The position numbers and the translations under genes were made by a program. Positions 53,397-62,747 of a DNA stretch of 64,000 bases are shown here, in pieces. The DNA lies in contig NZ_CP109444.1 in assembly GCF_036227225.1 (NCBI RefSeq), forward strand, positions 11,141,501 through 11,205,500, read 5' to 3'. The notes under the pieces were generated by a model that saw nothing but the letters and a program-made list of their open reading frames with translations, made no database searches and was not told the DNA's origin. Positions within the stretch are counted from its first letter, which is position 1, and each line of letters opens with the position of its first letter. This DNA comes from Streptomyces sp. NBC_01478. GTDB lineage: Bacteria > Actinomycetota > Actinomycetes > Streptomycetales > Streptomycetaceae.

Positions 53397-54280
53397 CCAC
53401 CTCCCCCCTGAACAGGATCGCCGGCGCCCCCATCTCGTGGGGCGTGTGCGAAGTGCCCGGCTGGGGCTACCAGTTGACGCCCGAGCGGGTGTTGAACGAG
53501 ATGCGCGAGGTCGGTCTGGCCGCCACCGAGTTCGGCCCCGAGGGCTTCCTGCCCGCCGCGCCGGAGGCCATGGCCCGCACGCTCGCCGACCACGACCTGC
53601 ACGCCGTCGGCGGCTTCACCCCGCTGCTGCTGCACGTGCCCGGCCATGACCCGCTGCGCGAGGCCGAGCAGCTCCTGGCGGGCTACGACGCCTCGAAGGC
53701 GGAGGTGCTCGTCCTGTCGGCCGTCACCGGCCAGGACGGCTACGACTCCCGTCCCGAACTCGATGCCGACGGCTGGAAGTTGCTGCTGTCCAACCTCGAC
53801 CGGCTCGCCTCGCTGGCCGCCGAACGCGGCGTCCGCGCCGTCCTGCACCCGCACGTCGGCACGATGATCGAGAACGGCGACGAGGTCCGGCGCGTCCTGG
53901 AGCACTCGGCGATCTCGCTCTGCCTCGACACCGGCCACCTCCTCATCGGCGGCACCGACCCGGCCGAGCTCACCCGGCAGGCGCCCGAGCGCATCGCGCA
54001 CACCCACATGAAGGACGTGGACGCCTCCCTCGCCGCCAAGGTCCAGGACGGCCAGCTCAGTTACACCGACGCCGTGCGCAAGGGCATGTACCGCCCGCTG
54101 GGTGCCGGAGACGTGGACGTCGAGGCCATCGTCACCCACCTCAGCGCACGCGGCTACGACGGCTGGTACGTCCTCGAGCAGGACACCATCCTCACCGAGG
54201 AGCCCAAGGCGAAGGGCCCGGTCGAGGACGTGTGGGCCAGCGCCGAGCACCTGCGCACGGTGCTGCGCGGCGTCGCGTAG
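53393..54280 (+). CDS. IolE-like sugar phosphate isomerase/epimerase (TIM barrel) 1
   Basis: 295 residues; ATG overlaps the upstream stop. AP-endonuclease-2-like barrel: GAPISWGVCEVPGWGYQLTPERVL opens like IolE (inosose dehydratase), with metal ligands expected in AVLHPHVGTMIENGD, LCLDTGHLLIGG, AHTHMKDVD and GWYVLEQDTIL. Members dehydrate or epimerise inososes and ketoses. Followed after 141 bases by a second barrel protein of different subtype. Confidence 0.85.
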   Translation: MTTSPLNRIAGAPISWGVCEVPGWGYQLTPERVLNEMREVGLAATEFGPEGFLPAAPEAMARTLADHDLHAVGGFTPLLLHVPGHDPLREAEQLLAGYDASKAEVLVLSAVTGQDGYDSRPELDADGWKLLLSNLDRLASLAAERGVRAVLHPHVGTMIENGDEVRRVLEHSAISLCLDTGHLLIGGTDPAELTRQAPERIAHTHMKDVDASLAAKVQDGQLSYTDAVRKGMYRPLGAGDVDVEAIVTHLSARGYDGWYVLEQDTILTEEPKAKGPVEDVWASAEHLRTVLRGVA

Positions 54281-54311
54281 TCGCGTACGGGCCTGATGTG
54301 CTTTTGATGTG

Positions 54312-54350
54312 TTCTGAGGGATTGACCGATGTCGGCGGGCCACCTCAGAA
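54312..54350 (+). repeat. Inverted repeat in the leader between the two isomerase genes
   Basis: TTCTGAGG (54312-54319) and CCTCAGAA (54343-54350), perfect eight-base arms with 23 bases between, 30 bases after the first isomerase. It could be a weak terminator or processing hairpin. Downstream, GAGGAATCC occurs twice just ahead of the second gene. Confidence 0.45.
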
Positions 54351-54421
54351 TGCCGGAGTGATCGGGTGCGGCGTCTTTGTGAACTTGAGGAATCCGAACA
54401 TGAGGAATCCAGGAAACAGAA

Positions 54422-55270
54422 ATGACCGCTGATGAATTTCTGGCCACGTGCTGGACCACGGCGGGCGATGCCGCTCCCGACGAGGCGGACCAGCGCAGCC
54501 CGCTGAATCTGCGGGACCGCGTGGAAGCGGCGCGCGACGCCGGATTCACCGCCTTCGGACTGCTGTACGCGGACCTGGTGGAGGCCGAGCGCGTATACGG
54601 GATCGCCGGGATTCGGTCCCTCTTCGAGGACAACGGAATCAGTCATGTCGAATTGGAGCTGCTGACCGACTGGTGGGCCGACGGACCCCGGCGGGCCGCG
54701 TCGGACTCCGTCCGGGTCGACATGCTCAGAGCCATCGAGGCGCTCGGCGCACGCACCTTCAAGATCGGCCCCGACGTCACGGACGAACCCTGGGAACTCG
54801 ACGTCTGGGCCAAGGAGTTCGCCGTGCTGGCCGCACAGGCCGACGGGGTGGGCGCCCGGCTCGGGGTCGAACCGCTGCCCTGGTCCAACCTCAGGACCAT
54901 GCACGACGGACTACGGCTCGTCGAGGCCGCCGGTCACCCGGCGGGCGGCCTCATCGTCGACGTCTGGCACGTCGAGCGCGCCCATACGCAGCCCACCGAC
55001 CTGGCGGACATACCCGGGTCGCGGATCGTCGGCGTGGAGCTCAACGACGCGGACAGCGAGGTCGTCGGCACGCTCTTCGAGGACACCGTCCATCGCCGAC
55101 GGCTGTGCGGAGAGGGCTCGTTCGACCTGCCGGGGATCATCGCCGCACTCCGGACGGCCGGCTTTCGCGGCCCCTGGGGCGTGGAGATCCTCTCCGACGC
55201 GCACCGTGCGCTGCCGGTGCGGGAGGCCGCCGCCGCGGCGTACCGGAGTGCTGCCGCGCTCGTGAAGTAA
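54422..55270 (+). CDS. Sugar phosphate isomerase/epimerase (TIM barrel) 2
   Basis: 282 residues from ATG 54422 behind AGGAAA. Xylose-isomerase-like barrel: TAFGLLYADLVEAERVYG, HVELELLTDWWADG, RLGVEPLPWSNLRTMHDG (Glu ligand), GGLIVDVWHVERAHT (Asp and His), VGVELNDADSEV and PWGVEILSDAHRA (Glu). The metal-site residues appear intact. Distinct from the first isomerase, so the two probably act in sequence on the same pathway. Confidence 0.85.
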   Translation: MTADEFLATCWTTAGDAAPDEADQRSPLNLRDRVEAARDAGFTAFGLLYADLVEAERVYGIAGIRSLFEDNGISHVELELLTDWWADGPRRAASDSVRVDMLRAIEALGARTFKIGPDVTDEPWELDVWAKEFAVLAAQADGVGARLGVEPLPWSNLRTMHDGLRLVEAAGHPAGGLIVDVWHVERAHTQPTDLADIPGSRIVGVELNDADSEVVGTLFEDTVHRRRLCGEGSFDLPGIIAALRTAGFRGPWGVEILSDAHRALPVREAAAAAYRSAAALVK

Positions 55271-55279
55271 AAGCCACAG

Positions 55280-55325
55280 AGATGGCGGGGACGAAACCAC
55301 GGTCGTCCCCGCCATCTTTGTTTTT
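55280..55325 (+). terminator. Rho-independent terminator after the isomerase pair
   Basis: A perfect 14-base-pair stem (55280-55293 with 55304-55317) around a 10-base loop, followed by TTGTTTTT. The best terminator of the window; it separates the isomerase operon from the ABC importer. Confidence 0.9.
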
Positions 55326-55429
55326 CCTGTGCTTCGAGGAATACGTCGTCGAGGGCCGACCATTTTCGTGTACTGGCCATTCTTTAGCCGACGTCAGGGA
55401 ATTGTTCAGACATCTTGTCGTGATGGATA

Positions 55430-55441
55430 AATGATGTCATT
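55430..55441. promoter_or_regulatory. AATGATGTCATT symmetric element
   Basis: Five-base arms AATGA/TCATT around TG. Its first half equals the AATGATG of the motifs at 52766 and 62697. It lies about 10 bases ahead of the likely -35 of the importer operon. Confidence 0.4.
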
Positions 55442-55578
55442 ACAAGCGTTGACCTCAGGGTGGCGTGACGGTTCTATCTCGTCATAAGCAACAGCCGTGT
55501 TAACGGCATGTGATCCGCAGCCTTCGCTCGGCCAGCCGCTTCTCCCTTTCCCCTGCAGCACAGTGAGGTGCCGGAAAG

Positions 55579-56598
55579 ATGGACCGTACATCCCACCCCC
55601 GCTCCCGCAGAATCGTCCCCGTCGTCGCGGCGGTGGCAACCGCCGCACTGCTTGTGGCCGGCTGCTCCAGCAGTTCCGGAGGCAAGAAGTCCACGGAGGA
55701 CACCTCCGGCGCCACCGCGGGCAAGGCCACCACGCCTCGTATGACGATCTCGATGATCACGCACGCGGCCCCCGGCGACACCTTCTGGGACACCATCCGC
55801 AAGGGCGCGCAGGCAGCCGCCGCCAAGGACAACGTCCGGCTGATCTACTCGTCCGACCCCAACGGCCCCAACCAGTCGAACCTGGTGCAGAACGCGATCG
55901 ACCAGAAGGTCGACGGCATCGCGGTCACCCTCGCCAAGCCCGACGCCATGAAGTCGGTGATGGCCACCGCCGAGAAGGCCGGCATCCCCGTCGTCGGCTT
56001 CAACACCGGCGTGCAGGACTGGAAGAAGCAGGGTCTGCTGGAGTACTTCGGCCAGGACGAGAGCATCGCCGGCGAGGCATTCGGCCGCAAACTCAACGCG
56101 GCCGGCGCCAAGCACACCATCTGCGTGATCATGGAACAGGGTCAGGTGGCCCTGGAGGCCCGCTGCGCCGGCGTGAAGAAGACCTTCACCGGCAGCACCG
56201 AAGTCCTCAACGTCAACGGCACGGACATGCCGTCGGTGAAGTCGACGATCACGGCCAAGCTCCAGCAGGACAAGACCATCGACTACGTGACGACGCTCGG
56301 CGCCCCGTTCGCGATGACCGCGATCCAGTCCATCGCCGACGCCGGCAGCAAGGCGAAGCTCGCCACGTTCGACCTCAACAAGGACGCGGTCGGCGCCATC
56401 AAGTCCGGCAAGATCCAGTGGGCCATCGACCAGCAGCCGTACCTCCAGGGCTACTTGGCGGTCGACTCGCTGTGGCTGTACAAGACGAACGGCAATTACA
56501 GCGGTGGTGGTGAGGCACCGGTGCTGACCGGGCCGGCCTTCGTCGACAAGACGAACGTCGCCAAGGTCGCCGAGTTCGCCGCCAAGGGAACGCGGTGA
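55579..56598 (+). CDS. Sugar ABC transporter substrate-binding lipoprotein (RbsB type)
   Basis: 339 residues from ATG 55579. Lipobox [10 protein letters not shown] puts the lipidated Cys near residue 29. Type I binding fold: [63 protein letters not shown], and [22 protein letters not shown], the ending typical of inositol/ribose binders. First gene of an SBP-permease-ATPase operon. Confidence 0.92.
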   Translation: MDRTSHPRSRRIVPVVAAVATAALLVAGCSSSSGGKKSTEDTSGATAGKATTPRMTISMITHAAPGDTFWDTIRKGAQAAAAKDNVRLIYSSDPNGPNQSNLVQNAIDQKVDGIAVTLAKPDAMKSVMATAEKAGIPVVGFNTGVQDWKKQGLLEYFGQDESIAGEAFGRKLNAAGAKHTICVIMEQGQVALEARCAGVKKTFTGSTEVLNVNGTDMPSVKSTITAKLQQDKTIDYVTTLGAPFAMTAIQSIADAGSKAKLATFDLNKDAVGAIKSGKIQWAIDQQPYLQGYLAVDSLWLYKTNGNYSGGGEAPVLTGPAFVDKTNVAKVAEFAAKGTR

Positions 56599-57677
56599 CG
56601 CCCATGACTCAGCTCACGGCTCCGGCGACGGGTTCCCCGTCGCCGGCTCCGCCGGTCCCCCAGACGGACGGGCGGACCTCCGAACGGCCCCTGGCGCTCC
56701 GGCTGTTGGCACGTCCCGAGGTGGGTGTCTTCCTCGGTGCGGCCGCGGTGTACGTGTTCTTCCTGATCGCCGCTCCGCCGGTGCGCGAGGGCGCGTCGAT
56801 GGCGAACATCCTCTACAGCTCCTCGACCATCGGCATCATGGCCTTGCCGGTCGCGCTGTTGATGATCGGCGGGGAGTTCGACCTCTCCGCCGGTGTCGCC
56901 GTCATCACCTCCGCACTCACCGCGAGCATGCTCAGCTACCAACTGACCATGAACGTATGGGTCGGTGTGACCGTCGCCCTGCTCGTCTCGCTGGGGGTCG
57001 GGTTCCTCAACGGATGGATGGTCGTCAAGACCGGACTGCCCAGCTTCCTGGTCACCCTGGGCAGCTTCCTGATCCTCCAGGGCGTCAACCTCGCCGTCAC
57101 CAAGCTGGTCACCGGCAATGTCGCCACCGACGACATCAGCAACATGGACGGCTTCGGCCAGGCCAAGAAGGTCTTCGCGTCCTCGTTCGAGGTCGGCGGC
57201 GTCAACGTCAAGATCACCATCATCTACTGGCTGGTGTTCGCGGCCATCGCGACCTGGGTGCTGCTGCGCACGAAGTACGGCAACTGGATTTTCGCGGTCG
57301 GCGGGAACAAGGACTCCGCGCGGGCCGTCGGCGTGCCCGTGGCGTTCACGAAGATCTCCCTGTTCATGCTGGTCGGGTTCGGTGCCTGGTTCATCGGCAT
57401 GCACCAGTTGTTCTCCTTCAACACCGTGCAGTCCGGCGAGGGCGTCGGGCAGGAGCTGATCTACATCTCCGCGGCCGTGATCGGCGGCTGCCTGCTCACG
57501 GGTGGTGCGGGTTCGGCGATCGGCCCGGTGTTCGGGGCGTTCATGTTCGGGATGGTGCAGCAGGGCATCGTCTACGCGGGCTGGAACCCCGACTGGTTCA
57601 AGGCGTTCCTGGGCGTGATGCTGCTCGGCGCCGTCCTCATCAATCTGTGGGTCCAGCGCACCGCGACCCGGAGGTGA
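56595..57677 (+). CDS. Sugar ABC transporter permease (RbsC type)
   Basis: 360 residues; GTG 56595 overlaps the SBP stop. An MTP-rich polar N-terminus of about 45 residues precedes about nine membrane segments. [17 protein letters not shown] (near residue 90) and [25 protein letters not shown] are the BPD_transp_2 signatures. Single permease, so probably a homodimer. Confidence 0.92.
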   Translation: MTPMTQLTAPATGSPSPAPPVPQTDGRTSERPLALRLLARPEVGVFLGAAAVYVFFLIAAPPVREGASMANILYSSSTIGIMALPVALLMIGGEFDLSAGVAVITSALTASMLSYQLTMNVWVGVTVALLVSLGVGFLNGWMVVKTGLPSFLVTLGSFLILQGVNLAVTKLVTGNVATDDISNMDGFGQAKKVFASSFEVGGVNVKITIIYWLVFAAIATWVLLRTKYGNWIFAVGGNKDSARAVGVPVAFTKISLFMLVGFGAWFIGMHQLFSFNTVQSGEGVGQELIYISAAVIGGCLLTGGAGSAIGPVFGAFMFGMVQQGIVYAGWNPDWFKAFLGVMLLGAVLINLWVQRTATRR

Positions 57678-57682
57678 CCTTC

Positions 57683-58573
57683 ATGGCAAGCAACGAATCC
57701 GGCACTCACGGCGCCATCCTCGAAGACACGGCGCCGAGCGACGCGGACGCGCCGATCGTCCAACTGCGCAACGCGGGCAAGGCCTACGGCAACGTCCGCG
57801 CCCTGCACGGCGTCGACCTCACCGTCCGCCCCGGCCAGGTCACCTGCGTGCTGGGTGACAACGGCGCGGGCAAGTCGACCCTGATCAAAATCATCTCGGG
57901 GCTGCACCAGCACACGGAAGGCGAGTTCCTCGTCGACGGCGGGCCGGTGCACTTCACCACCCCCCGCCAGGCCCTGGACCGGGGTATCGCGACCGTCTAC
58001 CAGGACCTGGCCGTCGTCCCGCTGATGCCGGTCTGGCGCAACTTCTTCCTCGGCTCGGAGATGACCAAGGGCCCCTGGCCGTTGCGTCGCCTGGACATCG
58101 AGCGGATGAAGAAGACCGCGGACGAGGAACTCCGCAACATGGGCATCGTCCTGGACAACCTGGAACAGCCCATCGGCACCCTCTCCGGCGGGCAGCGCCA
58201 GTGCGTCGCCATCGCCCGCGCCGTCTACTTCGGCGCCCGCGTCCTCATCCTCGACGAGCCCACCGCGGCGCTGGGTGTCAAGCAGTCCGGTGTGGTGCTG
58301 AAGTACGTGGCGGCGGCGCGGGAACGCGGTCTCGGGGTCATCTTCATCACCCACAACCCGCACCACGCCTACATGGTCGGCGACCACTTCAGCGTCCTGC
58401 GCCTGGGAACCATGGAACTCTCCGCCGAACGCAGCGAGATCACCCTGGAAGAGCTCACCAACCACATGGCCGGCGGCACCGAACTCGCCGCACTCAAACA
58501 CGAGCTGTCCCAGGTCCGCGGCCTCGACACCGAACAACTCCCCGACGAGAAGACCACACTCACAGTCGGCTGA
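57683..58573 (+). CDS. Sugar ABC transporter ATP-binding protein, single-domain
   Basis: 296 residues from ATG 57683 behind GGAGG. Walker [12 protein letters not shown]-loop [10 protein letters not shown], signature [15 protein letters not shown], Walker [13 protein letters not shown]. Half-size like the ATPase at 9461, with a longer C-terminal tail (residues 250-296). The [22 protein letters not shown] region is characteristic of this subfamily. Completes the importer. Confidence 0.92.
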   Translation: MASNESGTHGAILEDTAPSDADAPIVQLRNAGKAYGNVRALHGVDLTVRPGQVTCVLGDNGAGKSTLIKIISGLHQHTEGEFLVDGGPVHFTTPRQALDRGIATVYQDLAVVPLMPVWRNFFLGSEMTKGPWPLRRLDIERMKKTADEELRNMGIVLDNLEQPIGTLSGGQRQCVAIARAVYFGARVLILDEPTAALGVKQSGVVLKYVAAARERGLGVIFITHNPHHAYMVGDHFSVLRLGTMELSAERSEITLEELTNHMAGGTELAALKHELSQVRGLDTEQLPDEKTTLTVG

Positions 58574-58579
58574 CCTGGC

Positions 58580-58628
58580 ACGGCAGTTGGGGGCGGTACC
58601 GATCCGGTACCGCCCCAACTGCCGTTTC
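58580..58628. terminator. Convergent hairpin terminator
   Basis: A 19-20-base-pair stem CGGCAGTTGG-GGGCGGTACC / GGTACCGCCCCAACTGCCG with one bulged G and a five-base loop, followed by TTTCT on the plus strand. It lies between the convergent ABC and oxidoreductase operons and could serve both. Confidence 0.8.
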
Positions 58629-59651
58629 TCAGCCGACTTCCGGCAGCACCGTACGCGGCCGGACCGGGAACCCGGCCGCCCGGTAACAGTCGTCGATGAG
58701 CCGCATCGTGGTCAGCGCGTCATCCGCGTCCAGCGCCAGCGGCTCGCCGCGCCTCAAGTGGGCGGCGAAGGTCTCCAGTTGATAGGTGTACGACGATCGG
58801 CGCCCCAGTTCCTCGGTGCGCTCACCGGCCGCCGTACGCACGACGACGCGGTCGTCCAGGTGGGGCTGCACGAAGTTCATGACCGTGGCCTCGCCGCGTG
58901 AGCCCACCACGCGGCAGCTCATCTGCCAGGTGTCGTGGGCCATGTGGCAGCGGGCGCTGCCGGTGGCGCCGCCGGGGAACTCCAGGTCCGCGTCCAGCCA
59001 TTCGTCGATCCCCGGTGCCCCGGCCCTCTCGCCGCCGCGCGCGGCGACCGGCCGGGGTGCGCCGCCCGCCCAGGGGGCGAGCATGCGTTGGGCGTGCAGG
59101 CTGTAGCACCCGAGGTCCATCAGCGCGCCGCCCGCCAGCGGGAGCGACCACCGTACGTCGTCGTCGGGCGGCGCGGGCATGGCGACCATGGTGTCGACGT
59201 GCCGGAGTTCGCCCAACTCCCCGCTGTCCAGCAGCTCGTGGAGGCGCAGGAAGACCGGGTGGAACAGATAGTGGAAGCCCTCCATGAAGATTTTGCCGGC
59301 CTTGGTGACGGCCTCGTGGACCTCGGCCGCCTCCGTCGCGTTGCTCGCGGACGGTTTCTCGGTGAGGACGTGCTTTCCGGCGCGGAGCGCGGCCAGGTTC
59401 CACGGCGCGTGCAGGCTGTTGGCGAGCGGGTTGTAGACGACCTCGATCTCCGGGTCGGCGACGAGGTCGGCGTAGGAGCCGACCACCCGCTCTACGCCGT
59501 ATTTGGCGGCGAAGATCTCGGCGCGGTCGAGATCGCGGGCGGCCACCGCGACCAGCCGGTGGCCGCCCGCCCGGGCCGGGCCGACGATCGACAACTCGGC
59601 GATCCGGGCCGCGCCCAGGACTCCGATCCGCAGGGGTTCGTCCGTTGCCAC
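58629..59651 (-). CDS. Gfo/Idh/MocA-family oxidoreductase 1
   Basis: 340 residues. N-terminal NAD(P) fold RIGVLGAARIAELSIVG, then EVVYNPLANSLHAPWNLAALRAGKHVLTEKPSASN with the catalytic-site EKP motif. GGALMDLGCYSLH and MEGFHYLFHP match sugar 3-dehydrogenase or 1,5-anhydrofructose reductase-like members. GTG start at 59651 lies inside the 3' end of the previous oxidoreductase gene. It is the last gene of a minus-strand run dioxygenase-SDR-Gfo/Idh-Gfo/Idh. Confidence 0.88.
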   Translation of the reverse strand: MATDEPLRIGVLGAARIAELSIVGPARAGGHRLVAVAARDLDRAEIFAAKYGVERVVGSYADLVADPEIEVVYNPLANSLHAPWNLAALRAGKHVLTEKPSASNATEAAEVHEAVTKAGKIFMEGFHYLFHPVFLRLHELLDSGELGELRHVDTMVAMPAPPDDDVRWSLPLAGGALMDLGCYSLHAQRMLAPWAGGAPRPVAARGGERAGAPGIDEWLDADLEFPGGATGSARCHMAHDTWQMSCRVVGSRGEATVMNFVQPHLDDRVVVRTAAGERTEELGRRSSYTYQLETFAAHLRRGEPLALDADDALTTMRLIDDCYRAAGFPVRPRTVLPEVG

Positions 59652-60649
59652 GCGTGCACCTCGTCGAGTCGTACGGGACGGTGTTCATGGAGCGAGAGGG
59701 TGCACGCGTCGGCGATCCGGCTCGCCTCGATGGCGTCGGCGACCGTGCAGGGGGAGGTGCGGGTGCCGGCCACGACCTCGGTGAACGCGGTGAGTTGGGC
59801 GCGGTAGGCGTCGGCGAACCGGTCCATGAAGAAGGTGTACGGGGTGCCGGCCGGGAAGGTGGCACCCGGCTCGACGGACCGTAGCGGGAGCTTGTCCTCC
59901 AGGCCGACCGCGATGCTGTCCTTCATGCCGTGCAGTTCGAGGCGCACGTCGTGACCGCGGGCGTTGTGGCGGGAGCTGGAGACGACGGCGAGGGTGCCGT
60001 CGTCGAGGGTGAGCAGGCTGGAGGCGTTTTCGACGTCACCCGCGGCACGGATGTACTCCGCGCCGCGGTTGCCGCCCGTCGCGTACACCTCGACCACCTC
60101 GCGGCCGGTCACCCAGCGCACGATGTCGAAGTCGTGCACGGCGCAGTCGCGGAAGATGCCGCCGGAGGCGGCCACGTAGGCGGCCGGCGGCGGGGCGGGG
60201 TCGAGGGTGGTGGACCGTACGGTGTGCAGCTCGCCGAGTTCACCGTTCACCACGGCCCGGCGCGCGGCGACGCAGCCCGCGTCGAAGCGCCGGTTGTAGC
60301 CGATCTGCACCTCGACGCCGCCGCCCTCCACCGCGCGCAGCACCGCTGCGCTCTCCTCGACACCGCGCGCCACGGGCTTCTCGCAGAACACGGGGACACC
60401 CGCCTTCACGGCGGCGAGGATCAGCTCGGGGTGCGCGTCGGTCGCGGCGGCGATCACGACACCGTCGACTCCGGCGGCGAGCAGGGCCGTGGGGGAGTCG
60501 GCGGGGACGGCCCCGAAGCGTTCGGCGGCCGTGGCGACGGCGGTGGCCACCGGATCGGTGACCACCAGGGAGTCCACGGCGTCCAGCCCGGCGAGGGTCT
60601 CCGCGTGGAAGGCGCCGATGCGACCCAGTCCCATGATGCCTATACGCAT
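59492..60649 (-). CDS. Gfo/Idh/MocA-family oxidoreductase 2 (inositol 2-dehydrogenase-like) with abnormal C-terminal extension
   Basis: 385 residues. RIGIMGLGRIGAFHAETLAG and GVVIAAATDAHPELILAAVKAGVPVFCEKPVARGVEE form the nucleotide fold and EKP motif; QIGYNRRFDAGC, GGIFRDCAVHDFDIVRWVTG carry the catalytic Asp-His pair typical of inositol dehydrogenases. The family-like part ends at HEHRPVRLDEV near residue 335; about 50 more residues of arginine/serine-rich sequence overlap the next gene by 160 bases before a stop. The stop may have been lost by mutation, or a frameshift is present near 59650. Confidence 0.83.
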   Translation of the reverse strand: MRIGIMGLGRIGAFHAETLAGLDAVDSLVVTDPVATAVATAAERFGAVPADSPTALLAAGVDGVVIAAATDAHPELILAAVKAGVPVFCEKPVARGVEESAAVLRAVEGGGVEVQIGYNRRFDAGCVAARRAVVNGELGELHTVRSTTLDPAPPPAAYVAASGGIFRDCAVHDFDIVRWVTGREVVEVYATGGNRGAEYIRAAGDVENASSLLTLDDGTLAVVSSSRHNARGHDVRLELHGMKDSIAVGLEDKLPLRSVEPGATFPAGTPYTFFMDRFADAYRAQLTAFTEVVAGTRTSPCTVADAIEASRIADACTLSLHEHRPVRLDEVHAWQRTNPCGSESWARPGSPSCRSSARPGRAATGWSRWPPAISTAPRSSPPNTA

Positions 60650-60680
60650 GAGAATCGTGCTCCTTCCGCCGGGGCGCGGC

Positions 60681-61442
60681 TCAGTCCTGGCCGCCGAAGA
60701 CGTTCTGGTCCCAGTCGACGACCGAGCCGGTCACCACCCCACTGCGGTCGGAGAGCAGGAACACGACGAACTCGGCGATCTCGTCGACCTGCCCGAGCTT
60801 GCCCATCGGCTGCGACCTGGCGGCCTGCTCGCGCCAGTCGTCCCCGGCGCCGTGGAAGGCGCGCTGGGTGGCGTCCTCGCCCTCGGTGTCGGTCCAGCCG
60901 ATGTTGATCGTGTTGATGCGGATCCGGTCGAAGCGGTGGGCATGGGCCGCGTTGCGGGTCAGGCCCGCCAGGCCCGCCTTGGCGGTGGAGTAGGGGGCGA
61001 GGTAGGACGGGCCGCCGTGGGCGCAGTTGGAGCCGATGTTGACGATCGTGCCCGGTGCCTTGCGGGCGGTCATGTCGGCGACGGCCGCCTGCATGGCGAA
61101 GAACGGGGCCTTGAGGTTGATCGCCATGTGCTGGTCGAACAGCTCGGGTGTGGTGTCGAGCAGTGAGCCGCGTGAGGTCAGCCCTGCCGCGTTGACGAGG
61201 CAGTCGACGCGACCGTGGGTCTCGACGGCCTGTACGACGCTGTCGCGCGCCTGGGCCGGATCGGCGAGGTCCGCCCGCACGAAGCGGGCGCCGGTGTCCG
61301 CGGCGAGCTTCTCGCCCACCTCCGCACGCCGGCCGGTGAAGACGACGGTCGCGCCTTCCCCTACGGCCGCCCGTACGACACCGGCGCCGACGCCCTGGCT
61401 GCCGCCGTTGACGAGGACGACTCTGTCCTCAAGCAGTCCCAT
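60681..61442 (-). CDS. Classical SDR oxidoreductase
   Basis: 253 residues. Nucleotide loop VLVNGGSQGVGAGVV (a variant of TGxxxGxG), NAAG, catalytic Ser in NIGSNCAHGG, Tyr-Lys in APYSTAKAGL, and a C-terminal VVFLLSDRSGVVTGSVVDWDQNVFGG. It reduces or oxidises a sugar or polyol carbonyl with NAD(P)H. Located 31 bases from the Gfo/Idh gene and 18 bases after the dioxygenase, so in the same operon. Confidence 0.92.
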   Translation of the reverse strand: MGLLEDRVVLVNGGSQGVGAGVVRAAVGEGATVVFTGRRAEVGEKLAADTGARFVRADLADPAQARDSVVQAVETHGRVDCLVNAAGLTSRGSLLDTTPELFDQHMAINLKAPFFAMQAAVADMTARKAPGTIVNIGSNCAHGGPSYLAPYSTAKAGLAGLTRNAAHAHRFDRIRINTINIGWTDTEGEDATQRAFHGAGDDWREQAARSQPMGKLGQVDEIAEFVVFLLSDRSGVVTGSVVDWDQNVFGGQD

Positions 61443-61460
61443 GAGAGTGATGTGTCCTTT

Positions 61461-62639
61461 TCAGCTCTGGCGGCGCTTGGTGGCGGCCTGCAGTTCATGG
61501 TGCAGCCGCTCCGGCTCCCAGTCCTCCGCGACGGCCAGCCGCAGGAGGTCCGCCTGCGAGGGCGGGGCCAGACCCTCGACCGGCGGGTCGAGGTCGAGGT
61601 TGGTGGGGAAGGGGTAGCCCTCGGCGGTGGCGGCGATCACGCGGCGCAGCCAGTCCTCGGAGACGCCCTCGGCCTTGCGGGTCAGCAGCACCGGGAACAG
61701 GGCGTTCGCCATCGCCTCGCGGTCCACCGTCTCCATGGCACGCCCGAAGGCGGAGGAGATCTGGAGCAGATTGGCCATGCGCTTGATGTCGGCCGAGCGG
61801 TTGTGTCCAGCGGCGTGGAAGAGCGCGGGGTTGAAGAAGACCGCGTCGCCCTTCTCCAGGGGGAGTTGGACGCGGTTGGCGTCGAAGTACTCCACGAACT
61901 GCGGGAGCCGCCAGGCGAGATAGCCGGGCTCGAACTTCTGCGAGTGCGGCAGATAGAGCGTCGGGCCGGACTCGACGGGCATGTCGCAGTGGGCCACCGC
62001 GCCCTGCAGGGTCAGCACCGGCGAGAGCCGGTGGACGTGCGCGGGATAGGCCGCCGCCTGCTCCTGGGAGAGGAAACCGAGGTGGTAGTCGCGGTGCACG
62101 TTCTGCGCCGCGCCGCCCGGGTTGACCACGTTGACCTGCGAGGTGACCTGGTAGGCGGGGCCGAGCCAGGCCTCGGAGATCAGCTCCAGGATGTCGTTGG
62201 CGTAGTAGTCGGCGAACGCCTCGGGCGTCCGTACGGCCACCTTGTCCAGGGCGTTCCAGACACGGTCGTTCGCGCCGGGCTTGGCGAAGTGGTCGCCGCG
62301 CGCCGCACCGCTCGAGCGCTCCTCCTCGATCAGCGCCCGGAAGGCGTCGGACGCCCGGTCCACGACGGCCTCGTCCGGGAAGGCGCCTTTGAGGACCACG
62401 ATGCCGGGTCCGTCGAGCAGTGCCCGCACCAGCTCGCTCTGTACGTCCCGGCGGCCCTCGGCGGTGGCCGCGAGAGCACGGAGCCGGGCGCTGTCGTAGA
62501 GCGGGACGTTCTGTTCGATGCGCTCGGCCGTGGGGTGGTCGGCGAGGTCGGTGCGCTGCTCGACGAGGGAGCGGAACGCGTCGAGATCGCAGTCCGCCTC
62601 GGTCAACCAAGTCCGCGTCCTTGCGGTTATGGGAGACAT
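61461..62639 (-). CDS. Phytanoyl-CoA dioxygenase-family Fe(II)/2-oxoglutarate enzyme
   Basis: 392 residues from ATG 62639 behind AAAGGA. The jelly-roll iron site is visible: His and Asp in AAQNVHRDYHLGF (about residue 200) and a distal His in FFNPALFHAAGHNRS (about residue 280), with Arg/Asn nearby to hold 2-oxoglutarate. PhyH-type enzymes hydroxylate or oxidatively rearrange small molecules. Its place at the head of a sugar/cyclitol operon suggests oxidation of an ether, amine or ring carbon of the imported compound. Divergent from the LacI-type gene. Confidence 0.88.
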   Translation of the reverse strand: MSPITARTRTWLTEADCDLDAFRSLVEQRTDLADHPTAERIEQNVPLYDSARLRALAATAEGRRDVQSELVRALLDGPGIVVLKGAFPDEAVVDRASDAFRALIEEERSSGAARGDHFAKPGANDRVWNALDKVAVRTPEAFADYYANDILELISEAWLGPAYQVTSQVNVVNPGGAAQNVHRDYHLGFLSQEQAAAYPAHVHRLSPVLTLQGAVAHCDMPVESGPTLYLPHSQKFEPGYLAWRLPQFVEYFDANRVQLPLEKGDAVFFNPALFHAAGHNRSADIKRMANLLQISSAFGRAMETVDREAMANALFPVLLTRKAEGVSEDWLRRVIAATAEGYPFPTNLDLDPPVEGLAPPSQADLLRLAVAEDWEPERLHHELQAATKRRQS

Positions 62640-62683
62640 CAGGGTCCTTTCGCTGTCCGTGTGTTTCTGACAGTCTTGATAAC

Positions 62684-62697
62684 TCAAACCCATCATT
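62684..62697 (-). promoter_or_regulatory. AATGATGGGTTT motif between the dioxygenase and LacI-type genes
   Basis: On the minus strand AATGATGGGTTTGA, identical in its first 12 bases to 52766-52777. It lies midway in the 108-base divergent promoter region. Candidate operator for the regulator at 62748. Confidence 0.45.
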
Positions 62698-62747
62698 CAA
62701 TGCCTGCCGCAACATCAAAAGTGCATCATCGGTCTGGGAGATCAGAC

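Larger units (their letters stand above)
55271..55578. other. 308-base gene-free region before the ABC importer
   Basis: Contains the terminator at 55280-55325, then an AT-rich stretch with the AATGATGTCATT symmetric element (55430-55441), and further on TTGACC (55450-55455), which may be a -35. No convincing coding frame. Confidence 0.6.
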
